Notes: generated from the sequence alone by a model not told the origin. A stretch of 6,091 nucleotides of DNA from Ulvibacterium sp039819225 (GCA_039819225.1 JBCBSN010000263.1:1-6091); one strand, 5' to 3'. Shown: positions 1-5,521, counted from the first letter of the stretch. Program-made: numbers and translations.

Positions 1-84
1 CCAAGTTTTGAATGTCTGCGGTTGGATATTATCTTCGATAAAGACCAAACAATTGTTCCATACGGAATTTGCAGTAACACTCAT
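1..84 (-). CDS. dnaA: Chromosomal replication initiator DnaA, N-terminal fragment (cut by window edge)
   Basis: Reading the minus strand from the ATG at 84-82 gives 28 codons beginning MSVTANSVWNNCLVFIED and continuing NIQPQTFKTW, open to the window edge. This matches the N-terminal domain I of DnaA as seen in Flavobacteria, where the protein typically begins with a short run followed by a W-x-x-C-L-x-x-I pattern and a QxFxTW motif. An in-frame TAG at 99-97 lies upstream with no other ATG between, so the ATG at 84 is the start. DnaA binds DnaA boxes, unwinds oriC and loads the helicase; domain I mediates self-association and helicase contact. The AAA+ and DNA-binding domains lie outside the window. 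The gene is divergent from the thioesterase gene. Too short for the usual ORF cut-off, but the identity is clear. Confidence 0.9.
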   Translation of the reverse strand, partial: MSVTANSVWNNCLVFIEDNIQPQTFKTW

Positions 85-171
85 TGTATTTGTATCCTAT
101 TTATTGGTTAGGGTTTTCGGAATTTAATCCAAAAACGGTTGGGGAACCTAGCTTGCCAAGTGGGGCAAATA

Positions 172-180
172 TGTGAACAA
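172..180 (-). promoter_or_regulatory. Weak DnaA-box-like 9-mer
   Basis: On the minus strand the bases read TTGTTCACA, one mismatch from the classical TTATNCACA DnaA box (G for A at position 3). It lies 88 bp upstream of the dnaA start, where autoregulatory or origin boxes would be expected. It is the only such site I could find in the spacer, and one near-match in 200 bp can arise by chance. Confidence 0.25.
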
Positions 181-188
181 TAATCCTA

Positions 189-228
189 AAAAAAAAATCA
201 ATCCTTGTTGAATTTGACCTTTTTTTTT
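189..228. repeat. Imperfect AT-rich inverted repeat with facing A and T tracts
   Basis: The left arm is an A tract followed by TCAA (to 201). The right arm is TTGA (214-217), a two-base CC bulge, then T9 (220-228). Together they can form about 13 A-T-dominated pairs around a 12-nt loop. It sits between two divergent genes, so it is not needed as a terminator for either; an easily unwound DNA segment or promoter-proximal curvature is as plausible. Confidence 0.35.
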
Positions 229-229
229 C

Positions 230-243
230 GCATGTTATCATGC
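230..243. repeat. GCATG-TTAT-CATGC palindrome
   Basis: Perfect 5-bp inverted repeat with a 4-nt spacer, 45 bp upstream of the thioesterase start and next to the T9 tract. It could be an operator for a dimeric regulator, but nothing else in the sequence supports a specific binding protein. Confidence 0.3.
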
Positions 244-287
244 AGAAATGTCAAGCTTTTAAATATATACTTTTTAGGTGAAAAAAT

Positions 288-689
288 ATGGGTTTTCATG
301 AAATTTCTTTTCGTGTCCGCTACGGGGAAACAGACCAAATGGGAGTGGTATATCACGGAAACTATCCGCAATACCTAGAGTTGGGCAGGGTACAGTGGTT
401 GCGTTCCCTAGGGATTTCGTACAAGGCTCTGGAAGAAGGTGGAATTATCTTGCCAGTGGTTTCCCTTCAGATAAGTTATATGAAATCCATCTTTTATGAC
501 GACCTGATTACGGTGCGCACCATGCTTCGAAAAGCACCTTTGGTGAAGATAGAATTAGACTATGAAATCTACAGGGAATCCCATGAAATTTTGGCCAAGG
601 CGACCACCGTTCTGGCCTTTATGGAAAAGCGCACAAAAAAACCGATAAAATGCCCGGAATTTATCCTAGAGAAAATCAATATACCCTAA
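288..689 (+). CDS. ybgC: YbgC-type acyl-CoA thioesterase (hotdog fold)
   Basis: A 133-residue protein, the usual length for single-domain 4-hydroxybenzoyl-CoA-thioesterase-like enzymes. Residues 12-34 carry the family signature YxETDQMGVVYHGNY...LELGR, with D16 in the position of the catalytic aspartate (D-x-M-G-x-V-Y) and Y22, H23 and N25 following. These enzymes hydrolyse acyl-CoA thioesters in the cytoplasm; the E. coli relative is linked to the Tol-Pal cluster and phospholipid metabolism. No tol or pal gene is visible here, so the physiological substrate is open. The ATG at 288 follows an A-rich leader typical of Bacteroidetes starts. The TAA stop (687-689) interlocks with the TAG stop of the convergent yigZ gene (686-688), so the two CDSs overlap by 4 bp with no terminator space. 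Family assignment is strong; the gene symbol is by family only. Confidence 0.88.
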   Translation: MGFHEISFRVRYGETDQMGVVYHGNYPQYLELGRVQWLRSLGISYKALEEGGIILPVVSLQISYMKSIFYDDLITVRTMLRKAPLVKIELDYEIYRESHEILAKATTVLAFMEKRTKKPIKCPEFILEKINIP

Positions 690-1297
690 TCTGCCCGTTT
701 TATTTTTAGCCCCTTTAAATTACTCAAGAAACGGAGTATCGCTTCCAAATCTTTTTTTGGAATATTCAGAGTGATGCTACAGTCCATTTCCAAGTCTTTG
801 GACACTACGGTTAATCTTTGTTGCTTTATAACCCGCATTACTTTATCCAAAATTGTGTAATCAAAGCGAAGGAGAAGCTGTACCGTTACCTCCCGTTCCA
901 CAATGGTAGCAGCCTCCAAGGCTAGTCTAGCTGCAGACCGGTAGGCGTTGATAAGGCCGCCAACTCCCAGTTTTGTGCCGCCAAAAACCCGTACGACGCA
1001 TACCAGGACGTTGGTAAGTTGGAATGACTGTATTTGTCCATAAATAGGTGCTCCTGCCGAATTTTTGGGTTCCCCATCGTCATTAAAACGAAACTGCTTC
1101 CGTTCTATACCGGTCTGCCATGCATAACACACATGGTTGGCTTTGGGAAACTGCCTCCTAAGCAACTTTACAGTGGGGAGTACGTGTCCCTCTTCGGCCA
1201 AGGGATATGAAAAGCCGTAAAATTTACTTTTTTTATCTACAAAGATCACTTCTTGCGATGGTCCGGACAAAGTTCTATACAAGGTAGGGACATTCAT
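686..1297 (-). CDS. yigZ: YigZ / IMPACT family protein
   Basis: With the start at 1297 the protein has 203 residues, close to the usual YigZ length of about 200. Residues 54-63 (NHVCYAWQTG), 72-85 (NDDGEPKNSAGAPI) and 96-122 (a V-rich strand, then FGGTKLGVGGL and AYRSAAR) are the conserved blocks of the UPF0029/IMPACT N-terminal domain. Residues from about 135 to 203 fit the small C-terminal ferredoxin-like DUF1949 domain. The eukaryotic relative IMPACT regulates the kinase GCN2; the bacterial molecular role is not settled. An in-frame ATG/GTG-type start 18 codons upstream (1351) would place the start inside the transporter gene. The ATG at 1297-1295 instead overlaps the transporter's TGA by one base (TGATG), a classic coupling arrangement, and gives the normal family N-terminus. 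It is the last gene of the minus-strand operon. Confidence 0.9.
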   Translation of the reverse strand: MNVPTLYRTLSGPSQEVIFVDKKSKFYGFSYPLAEEGHVLPTVKLLRRQFPKANHVCYAWQTGIERKQFRFNDDGEPKNSAGAPIYGQIQSFQLTNVLVCVVRVFGGTKLGVGGLINAYRSAARLALEAATIVEREVTVQLLLRFDYTILDKVMRVIKQQRLTVVSKDLEMDCSITLNIPKKDLEAILRFLSNLKGLKIKRAD

Positions 1298-2160
1298 CAA
1301 TACTTTGCTACCAAAAGAATACTTACCACGGCCAAGGCAATACCGCCCCAATTCCTTGGGCTGATCTTTTCTTTAAAAAGCAGGATTCCCAAAAGTGTAG
1401 AGAACATTACTATGGCCACATTGTTAATGGTAAAAATCGCGGCACTGTTCCATGTGTCGTTCTGTAAGGCACGCATCAGAAAAAAAATAGAAAAGTAATT
1501 GGGAACGCCCAAGGCAATACCTCCCATTACATTTAACCAATTTATTTTTAAATCGCCCTTTATGGATTTGACCAGGATAAAGCCCGTTCCGGTCAATGCC
1601 GCGGCCCCAAAGACAACGGCCGAAAAAAGGGGGAACTCCGCTTCGTTAAAGAAAACTTCTTGCATATACTTTATAGTAGTATCTATAATTCCGGATCCCA
1701 GAAAGACCAAAATCGGCAAAAAAAGTGCCGTTTTCTGAACCCTGATCTTACTTTCTTTGATAGAGGCAAAATACACGGCGACCAATGCCAATACAATTCC
1801 CAAGATGTTCAAAGGCTCCAATTTCTCATCATATAAAACTACCCCGAAGAGCACTGGAATGACCAATGACATTTTGGTAGCCACCGATGCCACGGATACC
1901 CCGACCCTTTGTGCCGTGGCCGCCATTAAGTTAAAGACAATGATAAAAAATACCCCAAGGGCAAATGTGCCCCAAAACCAATTCCTTTGCGGGAGCTCTA
2001 TAAAGGATACATCACCCTTATAAAAGAGGAATCCACAAAAACAGGCTATAAAATAATTGGTAATTATGGCGTAGAACGTCTGTATCTTATACGTGCTATA
2101 TAATTTGAATATGACAAAGATGCAACTGGAACAAAGTATGCTTAGGGCCAAGTCAAACAT
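1297..2160 (-). CDS. EamA/DMT-superfamily transporter
   Basis: A 287-residue hydrophobic protein with about ten predicted membrane segments, near residues 2-20, 28-46, 61-80, 88-109, 115-133, 145-164, 176-196, 208-228, 238-260 and 269-285. This is the two-times-five-helix layout of EamA drug/metabolite transporters. The end of each half carries the typical pattern of a helix, then an acidic/basic pair (DEKLEP at 111-116, KEKISP at 263-268) and a glycine-rich final helix (GIVLAL, GGIALA). It acts in the inner membrane; the substrate cannot be read from sequence. Some DMT members (RibN) carry riboflavin, and the neighbouring ribD makes a flavin-related role worth considering, but this is context only. 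Its ATG lies inside the HAD gene's end (8-nt overlap), and its TGA overlaps the yigZ ATG. Confidence 0.85.
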   Translation of the reverse strand: MFDLALSILCSSCIFVIFKLYSTYKIQTFYAIITNYFIACFCGFLFYKGDVSFIELPQRNWFWGTFALGVFFIIVFNLMAATAQRVGVSVASVATKMSLVIPVLFGVVLYDEKLEPLNILGIVLALVAVYFASIKESKIRVQKTALFLPILVFLGSGIIDTTIKYMQEVFFNEAEFPLFSAVVFGAAALTGTGFILVKSIKGDLKINWLNVMGGIALGVPNYFSIFFLMRALQNDTWNSAAIFTINNVAIVMFSTLLGILLFKEKISPRNWGGIALAVVSILLVAKY

Positions 2161-2767
2161 GCCACAGCTTCTCTTTTAATTGAACTACATCTTCCAGGCC
2201 CACTTGAAGGTTCCAGGTCCGTATACCCAACTTCTCCGCTCCATCCGTGTTTTCTTTGGTATCGTCTATAAAAAAAGTTTCGGAAGCGGTCAAATGGTTC
2301 TCCTTTAGCACAAACTCAAATACTTCCGTATTCGGTTTTCGCAAGCCAATTTCATGGGAAAGGTAAAACCGTTCAAAAGCCCCCTTAAAACGATTGTAGT
2401 CCGTAACGCCCATGATACGTTGAACATGAGGGATATGAAGGGCATTGGTATTGCTCAATAGGAACAACCTGTATTCCCCATCCCGGACCAACGACTCCAA
2501 AAACTCTAAACGCTTCTTAGGAAAATCCAACAACATCCCATTCCAGATATCAACAATCTTCTGTTCCCCGATTTCGGGAAATATCCTCTTTAGGGCAGAG
2601 ATAAAAGCTTCAATTGAAATTCGGCCTACTTCAAAATCGTTGTTTATTTGTTTCATTTCGGAGCCAAGCCTATCCAGGGCACCGTACTTTTCGGCCTCCC
2701 GAAAAACAATTTGTTTATCAAGATTTATAAAAACATCACCAAAATCAAAAATAATATTCTTAATCAT
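2153..2767 (-). CDS. HAD-superfamily hydrolase, YihX-like
   Basis: From the ATG at 2767-2765 the protein has 204 residues with all four HAD motifs. Motif I is FDFGDV with nucleophile D8, motif II is LLSNTN (S105), motif III is the lysine of GLRKP (K144), and motif IV is FFIDD (D168, D169). The DxG form of motif I, with glycine where many HADs have a second aspartate, is normal for the YihX/epoxide-hydrolase-like branch; E. coli YihX (alpha-glucose-1-phosphatase) shares the DxGNV, LSNTN and YLSxxxGxRKP style. A helical cap lies at about residues 12-85. A TTG two codons upstream (2773) is possible, but the ATG starting MIKNIIFDFG is preferred. The gene overlaps the ribD stop by 8 nt and the transporter start by 8 nt. 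Its substrate is unknown; dephosphorylation of the riboflavin intermediate is an attractive guess from context. Confidence 0.85.
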   Translation of the reverse strand: MIKNIIFDFGDVFINLDKQIVFREAEKYGALDRLGSEMKQINNDFEVGRISIEAFISALKRIFPEIGEQKIVDIWNGMLLDFPKKRLEFLESLVRDGEYRLFLLSNTNALHIPHVQRIMGVTDYNRFKGAFERFYLSHEIGLRKPNTEVFEFVLKENHLTASETFFIDDTKENTDGAEKLGIRTWNLQVGLEDVVQLKEKLWHV

Positions 2768-3812
2768 GCTCAATAATCTTTAAAATGTCCCGGCCTAATT
2801 TCTTTTTTTCGACGATCCTGCCATCAACATTAGGTGCCTTAAGACCTTTCCCAAATTCCGAGATTCCTGTAAATACGCGTGCTTCGTCCCAAAAATTGGC
2901 TTTGATAAAGGTATCCAAGGTTTGTGAACCACCTTCGATAAAAATGCTTGTTATTTTCCGATCATAGGCAACTTGGGCTATTTGTTTCTCCAGATTGGCT
3001 TTAAAATCGACGTACACATAATCCAAGTGGTCCAAATATCTTTTTGTATCCCGTACTTCGGTAAGGATTACTGTGGGAATACTACCATCAAGGACATGAA
3101 ATTCCCCTTGGATCCTGAGCTCCCTATCCAAGATCAAACGCAATGGAGGGGTGCCTTCCCAGGACCTAAGGTCCAATCTTGGGTTATCTTCGAAAACAGT
3201 ATTTGTCCCTACCAAAATCGCCTGTTCTTCGCTTCGCCATTTATGGACCAATTGCCTGGAAGTTTTATCCGTAATCCAATATGGTCCTGCACCAACGGAA
3301 CGTTTCAAGGCCTCGGGTGCCATAAATCCATCCAAGGTCTCTGCCCATTTTAGAATGATATAAGGACGTTTCTTTTCGTAAAAGGTCAAGAACCGTTTAT
3401 GGTGTTTTCTACATTCCTTTTCCAAGACCCCGGTATGCACCTCACAACCCGCGTCCTTGAGTTTTTGAATGCCCCTTCCCGCCACTTTGGTATAGGGATC
3501 CTGGATACCGATAACCACTTTTGGGATTCGGCGTCGAATAATTAGATCGGCACAGGGCGGGGTCTTCCCAAAATGCGAACACGGCTCAAGAGTGACGTAG
3601 AGAGTGGCTTCTTTTAAAAGGTTTTTGTCCCGGACGGAGGAAATGGCATTTACTTCCGCATGGGGGCCTTCGGGGGGACTGGTAAAACCTTCCCCGATAA
3701 TCTTCCCGTCACAAACGATGACACAGCCCACCATAGGGTTGGGGGCCGTGGTACCCAAACCATTTTTCCCCAATTGGATGGCCCTTTGCATGTAGATCAC
3801 ATCGTTCGCCAT
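2760..3812 (-). CDS. ribD: Bifunctional riboflavin biosynthesis protein RibD (deaminase/reductase)
   Basis: A 350-residue two-domain enzyme of normal family length. Residues 1-145 form the zinc deaminase domain: HAEVNAI with zinc ligand H51 and catalytic E53, then PCSHFGKTPPCAD with zinc ligands C78 and C87. The preceding APNPMVGC block (23-30) is also typical. Residues 150-350 form the reductase domain, with YIILKWAETLDG (151-162), VGTNTVFEDNPRL (201-213) and the EGGSQTL turn (293-299). In the cytoplasm it deaminates 2,5-diamino-6-ribosylamino-pyrimidinone 5'-phosphate and then reduces the ribosyl chain with NADPH, giving 5-amino-6-ribitylamino-uracil 5'-phosphate. The ATG overlaps the upstream lipoprotein stop by one base (TAATG), and the TAA lies within the HAD gene start. 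No FMN riboswitch is visible in the operon leader. The other rib genes are not in this window. Confidence 0.96.
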   Translation of the reverse strand: MANDVIYMQRAIQLGKNGLGTTAPNPMVGCVIVCDGKIIGEGFTSPPEGPHAEVNAISSVRDKNLLKEATLYVTLEPCSHFGKTPPCADLIIRRRIPKVVIGIQDPYTKVAGRGIQKLKDAGCEVHTGVLEKECRKHHKRFLTFYEKKRPYIILKWAETLDGFMAPEALKRSVGAGPYWITDKTSRQLVHKWRSEEQAILVGTNTVFEDNPRLDLRSWEGTPPLRLILDRELRIQGEFHVLDGSIPTVILTEVRDTKRYLDHLDYVYVDFKANLEKQIAQVAYDRKITSIFIEGGSQTLDTFIKANFWDEARVFTGISEFGKGLKAPNVDGRIVEKKKLGRDILKIIEHD

Positions 3813-4276
3813 TAGTAATCGATTAAAATGTCTTCGGAATGGTCCAGTGCATAGCTGGAAGAAAAGCCAAGGACCGTGTACCCGATTTCTCCCTTAAAAC
3901 GGACATTTATCTTTTTGTTGAGCATTTGATTTAAGACGGATCCCAAAATACCGCTGTTGTTGCCCTCCAAAAGTTTGGCAGTATTAAAACGTACGGAAAG
4001 GGGAATCGTAAATTCTTCTTTTCTTGGAACCTCAAAGGTTTCCGAAGATACCTGCGCCATCACCTGTTCGTCTACCAGAACATCAATATTATCCGTATGA
4101 AGGGTACCCCCCAAATGATTGTGGTTCAGAAAAACCGCATCGGCCTGAAGAACCACTTTGCCCAAATCCGCCTGAAGAATGTCTACACGGTCAATGCGTA
4201 CAAACTCCGGTTTTTCCGTAAAAGAGCAACTGTTCAGGAAAAATAGGCAGAGAAGAATAAAAAATAATTTTTGCAT
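3812..4276 (-). CDS. LEA-type-2-like lipoprotein
   Basis: From the ATG at 4276 the protein has 154 residues and opens with a lipoprotein signal: MQKLFF, a leucine/phenylalanine-rich core, then lipobox LNSC with lipidated C17. A longer in-frame start (TTG at 4312) would put 12 extra residues before the signal and would start inside the promoter -7 element, so it is rejected. The mature part has alternating beta-strand patterns (VVLQADAVFLNHNHLGGTL near 35-53, a VLVDEQVMAQV strand, then FTIPLSVRF near 86-94). These resemble the LEA_2/WHy fold, in which Bacteroidetes have many single-domain lipoproteins. The residues after C17 (SFTEK) lack a clear acidic surface-export signal, so periplasmic anchoring is likelier than surface display. 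It is the first gene of the operon. The function is unknown; the fold assignment is moderate. Confidence 0.72.
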   Translation of the reverse strand: MQKLFFILLCLFFLNSCSFTEKPEFVRIDRVDILQADLGKVVLQADAVFLNHNHLGGTLHTDNIDVLVDEQVMAQVSSETFEVPRKEEFTIPLSVRFNTAKLLEGNNSGILGSVLNQMLNKKINVRFKGEIGYTVLGFSSSYALDHSEDILIDY

Positions 4277-4309
4277 CACAAATGGGACAAGATCAGTATC
4301 TTTCTTGCA

Positions 4310-4317
4310 CAAAAATA
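4310..4317 (-). promoter_or_regulatory. Bacteroidetes-type -7 promoter element for the lipoprotein-ribD operon
   Basis: The minus strand reads TATTTTTG, a perfect match to the Bacteroidetes sigma -7 consensus TAnnTTTG. It is 33 bp upstream of the lipoprotein ATG, which predicts a leader of roughly 25-30 nt. The -33 part is weaker: a CTTG lies 23 bp further upstream, slightly beyond the usual gap. The position in a divergent spacer, directly ahead of a five-gene overlapping chain, supports it as the operon promoter. Confidence 0.5.
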
Positions 4318-4410
4318 GGATATTAAGAATTAGGTTGAGGCAAGGATTTATGGGTTATGGGCAACTTACTTTACCTAGGTTCATATCACTTGCAGAAAAC
4401 CCCTTCTTCA

Positions 4411-5319
4411 ATGCTACTCCGGGAAATAAAACACATTTATCATCTAGAACTGGACACCCTTTATGGGAAAGAAGAAGTAAGCCATTTCTTTTATTTGGCA
4501 TTGGAGCATTATCTGGGGTTTCAACGGTTTATACTTTCGGTACAACCTAATATAGCACTCTCCAAACAGGAGGAACAACCCCTTTTTGCGACCTTGGCCG
4601 CCCTAAAGCTTGAAAAACCAATACAGTATATCCTGGGCACAGCGCATTTTATGGATTTGGAGTTGAAAGTAAATTCCCATGTGCTGATTCCACGCCCGGA
4701 AACGGAAGATTTGGTACGATGGATCATTCAGGAAATAGGAAGTATAAAGTACGACACGCTAACTTCAGACGATAAAACGAATAATTCAGAATTCAGAATT
4801 CAGAATTCAGAATTCAACATTTTGGATATTGGCACGGGGAGCGGCTGTATCGCCATTGCCTTGGCGAAGGCCTTGCCAGGAGCGACCATATCCGCCATGG
4901 ATGTTTCAATGAAGGCTCTGGAAGTGGCCAAATACAATTCGGAAAAGCATGGGGCGAAGATACAATTTAGGGGAGCGGATATCCTACAAAATCCCGAAAT
5001 GGGGAAATTTGATATCATAGTCTCCAATCCGCCTTACGTTCGGGAATCCGAAAAGATAGCAATGAAGCCCAATGTAAAGGATTACGAGCCTGGGGAAGCG
5101 TTGTTTGTCCCCGACCAAGATTCTTTACGTTTCCATAGGGCCATAGCCGAGTTTGCGGTCAAAAATTTATATTTGGGGGGTATGCTGTTCTTAGAGATAA
5201 ACCAATATTTGGCTTTGGAGACTCAAAAACTGTTACAGGATATAGAATTTAGGAACATTGAATTGCGAAAGGATTTGTTCGGAAAGGACAGGATGCTCAT
5301 GGGATTCAACTCGTCTTGA
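4411..5319 (+). CDS. prmC: Release factor glutamine methyltransferase PrmC (HemK)
   Basis: With the ATG at 4411 the protein has 302 residues. Residues 1-100 form the helical N-terminal domain, ending in QYILGTAHF (72-80) and LIPRPETED (92-100), a PrmC hallmark. The SAM-binding motif I is LDIGTGSG (138-145), D164 follows in the acidic position after strand 2, and the catalytic NPPY is at 206-209. The block NVKDYEPGEALFVPDQD (221-237) is also typical. PrmC methylates the glutamine of the GGQ motif in release factors RF1 and RF2, in the cytoplasm. An in-frame ATG at 4357 would add 18 residues that do not resemble the family, so the MLLREIKHIY start is chosen. Two oddities: residues 125-135 are encoded by a heptamer tandem repeat in the interdomain linker, and the last codons and TGA stop lie in the left arm of an inverted-repeat element. 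Confidence 0.93.
   Translation: MLLREIKHIYHLELDTLYGKEEVSHFFYLALEHYLGFQRFILSVQPNIALSKQEEQPLFATLAALKLEKPIQYILGTAHFMDLELKVNSHVLIPRPETEDLVRWIIQEIGSIKYDTLTSDDKTNNSEFRIQNSEFNILDIGTGSGCIAIALAKALPGATISAMDVSMKALEVAKYNSEKHGAKIQFRGADILQNPEMGKFDIIVSNPPYVRESEKIAMKPNVKDYEPGEALFVPDQDSLRFHRAIAEFAVKNLYLGGMLFLEINQYLALETQKLLQDIEFRNIELRKDLFGKDRMLMGFNSS
4783..4816 (+). repeat. Heptanucleotide tandem repeat (AATTCAG) inside prmC
   Basis: Four perfect copies of AATTCAG plus six bases of a fifth run without interruption and contain overlapping GAATTC palindromes. In the prmC frame they encode NSEFRIQNSEF (residues 125-135), since three 7-bp units equal seven codons. The array lies in the linker between the N-terminal domain and the SAM-binding domain. 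Gain or loss of one unit would shift the frame, and three units would change length by seven residues. Confidence 0.95.
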
Positions 5320-5331
5320 GTTGTTTTGTTT
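5307..5331 (+). terminator. Possible intrinsic terminator at the prmC stop codon
   Basis: CAACTC (5307-5312) and GAGTTG (5318-5323) can form a perfect 6-bp stem with loop GTCTT, followed directly by TTTTGTTT. The TGA of prmC (5317-5319) is part of the structure. The stem is short and only half G-C, so it would be a weak terminator at best; it is also the left arm of the longer inverted repeat. Confidence 0.35.
5309..5325. repeat. Left 17-bp terminal inverted repeat
   Basis: ACTCGTCTTGAGTTGTT, exactly complementary in reverse to 5505-5521. It overlaps the last three sense codons and the TGA of prmC, so the arm is partly coding. Confidence 0.9.
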
Positions 5332-5425
5332 AAGCGAAACATTCAGATTTTGCGTCTAAATGAAGGTTTTTTTGAGCTGCATAGCAGCGCTAAGGAGCGA
5401 GAAAAAGGCAGGGCCGAACGACCAA

Positions 5426-5448
5426 GGAAAAGCCCGATGGACTTTTCC
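5426..5448 (+). repeat. Strong hairpin in the element core
   Basis: GGAAAAG (5426-5432) pairs with CTTTTCC (5442-5448). After one C/A mismatch, CC (5434-5435) pairs with GG (5439-5440), leaving a GAT loop. It is followed by purine-rich sequence rather than a T-run, so it does not look like an intrinsic terminator. Confidence 0.75.
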
Positions 5449-5504
5449 CAGAGAGGAGCCAGCTGGCGCAGTGGCGAGCAAAAGATAATTTTACAGCAAG
5501 TAAT

Positions 5505-5521
5505 AACAACTCAAGACGAGT
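5505..5521. repeat. Right 17-bp terminal inverted repeat
   Basis: AACAACTCAAGACGAGT, the exact reverse complement of 5309-5325. It ends 43 bp upstream of the proposed TTG start of the LOG gene, so it may sit in that gene's promoter or leader. Confidence 0.9.

Larger units (their letters stand above)
85..287. other. Divergent dnaA / thioesterase spacer, possible origin-proximal DNA
   Basis: This 203-bp non-coding spacer separates the divergent dnaA and thioesterase genes and must carry at least their control signals. It contains an A10 tract (188-197) facing a T9 tract (220-228), a GCATG/CATGC palindrome (230-243), a TTGCC/GGCAA inverted repeat (153-157 and 164-168), and one DnaA-box-like 9-mer (172-180). 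No perfect TAnnTTTG element is present. The closest are TACTTTTT at 268-275 on the plus strand, which is too near the thioesterase start, and CATATTTG at 173-166 on the minus strand, about 80 nt from the dnaA start. AT-rich DNA next to dnaA is a common oriC setting, but in Bacteroidetes the origin is not always beside dnaA, so this is only a candidate. Confidence 0.4.
5309..5521. mobile_element. 213-bp MITE-like or REP-like element with 17-bp terminal inverted repeats
   Basis: A perfect 17-bp inverted repeat bounds this segment: ACTCGTCTTGAGTTGTT on the left and its exact complement on the right, with 179 bp between. The arms and margins are about 30% G+C, whereas the core 5371-5480 is about 58% G+C by count, above its flanks. 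The core holds a GCTGC-ATA-GCAGC hairpin (5376-5388), a GGAAAAG/CTTTTCC hairpin (5426-5448) and the palindrome GCCAGCTGGC (5458-5467). A TTG-started open frame of 84 codons crosses it (5326-5580) but has arginine/serine-rich low-complexity content and no recognisable domain. No transposase is present, so if mobile it would be mobilised in trans. No clear target-site duplication is visible at the ends (ATTCA before, CCATT after). A structured non-coding RNA is an alternative. Confidence 0.5.

Noticed and set aside
1298..1351. Longer YigZ start inside the transporter gene
   Set aside because: The downstream ATG at 1297 gives the normal family length and a TGATG coupling junction.
3604..3795. 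Plus-strand open frames opposite ribD, the HAD gene, the transporter and the lipoprotein gene
   Set aside because: Compositionally odd translations without domains, lying antisense to well-supported genes; they are shadows of the real coding strand.
4277..4312. Longer lipoprotein start (TTG at 4312)
   Set aside because: It would bury the signal peptide behind 12 residues and start within the TAnnTTTG promoter element.
4357..4410. Longer PrmC start at the ATG at 4357
   Set aside because: The 18 extra residues do not resemble the family N-terminus, whereas MLLREIKHIYHLELDTLYGK does.
4277..4410. FMN riboswitch ahead of the ribD operon
   Set aside because: The predicted leader is only about 25-30 nt and the 134-bp spacer shows no RFN-like conserved helices.
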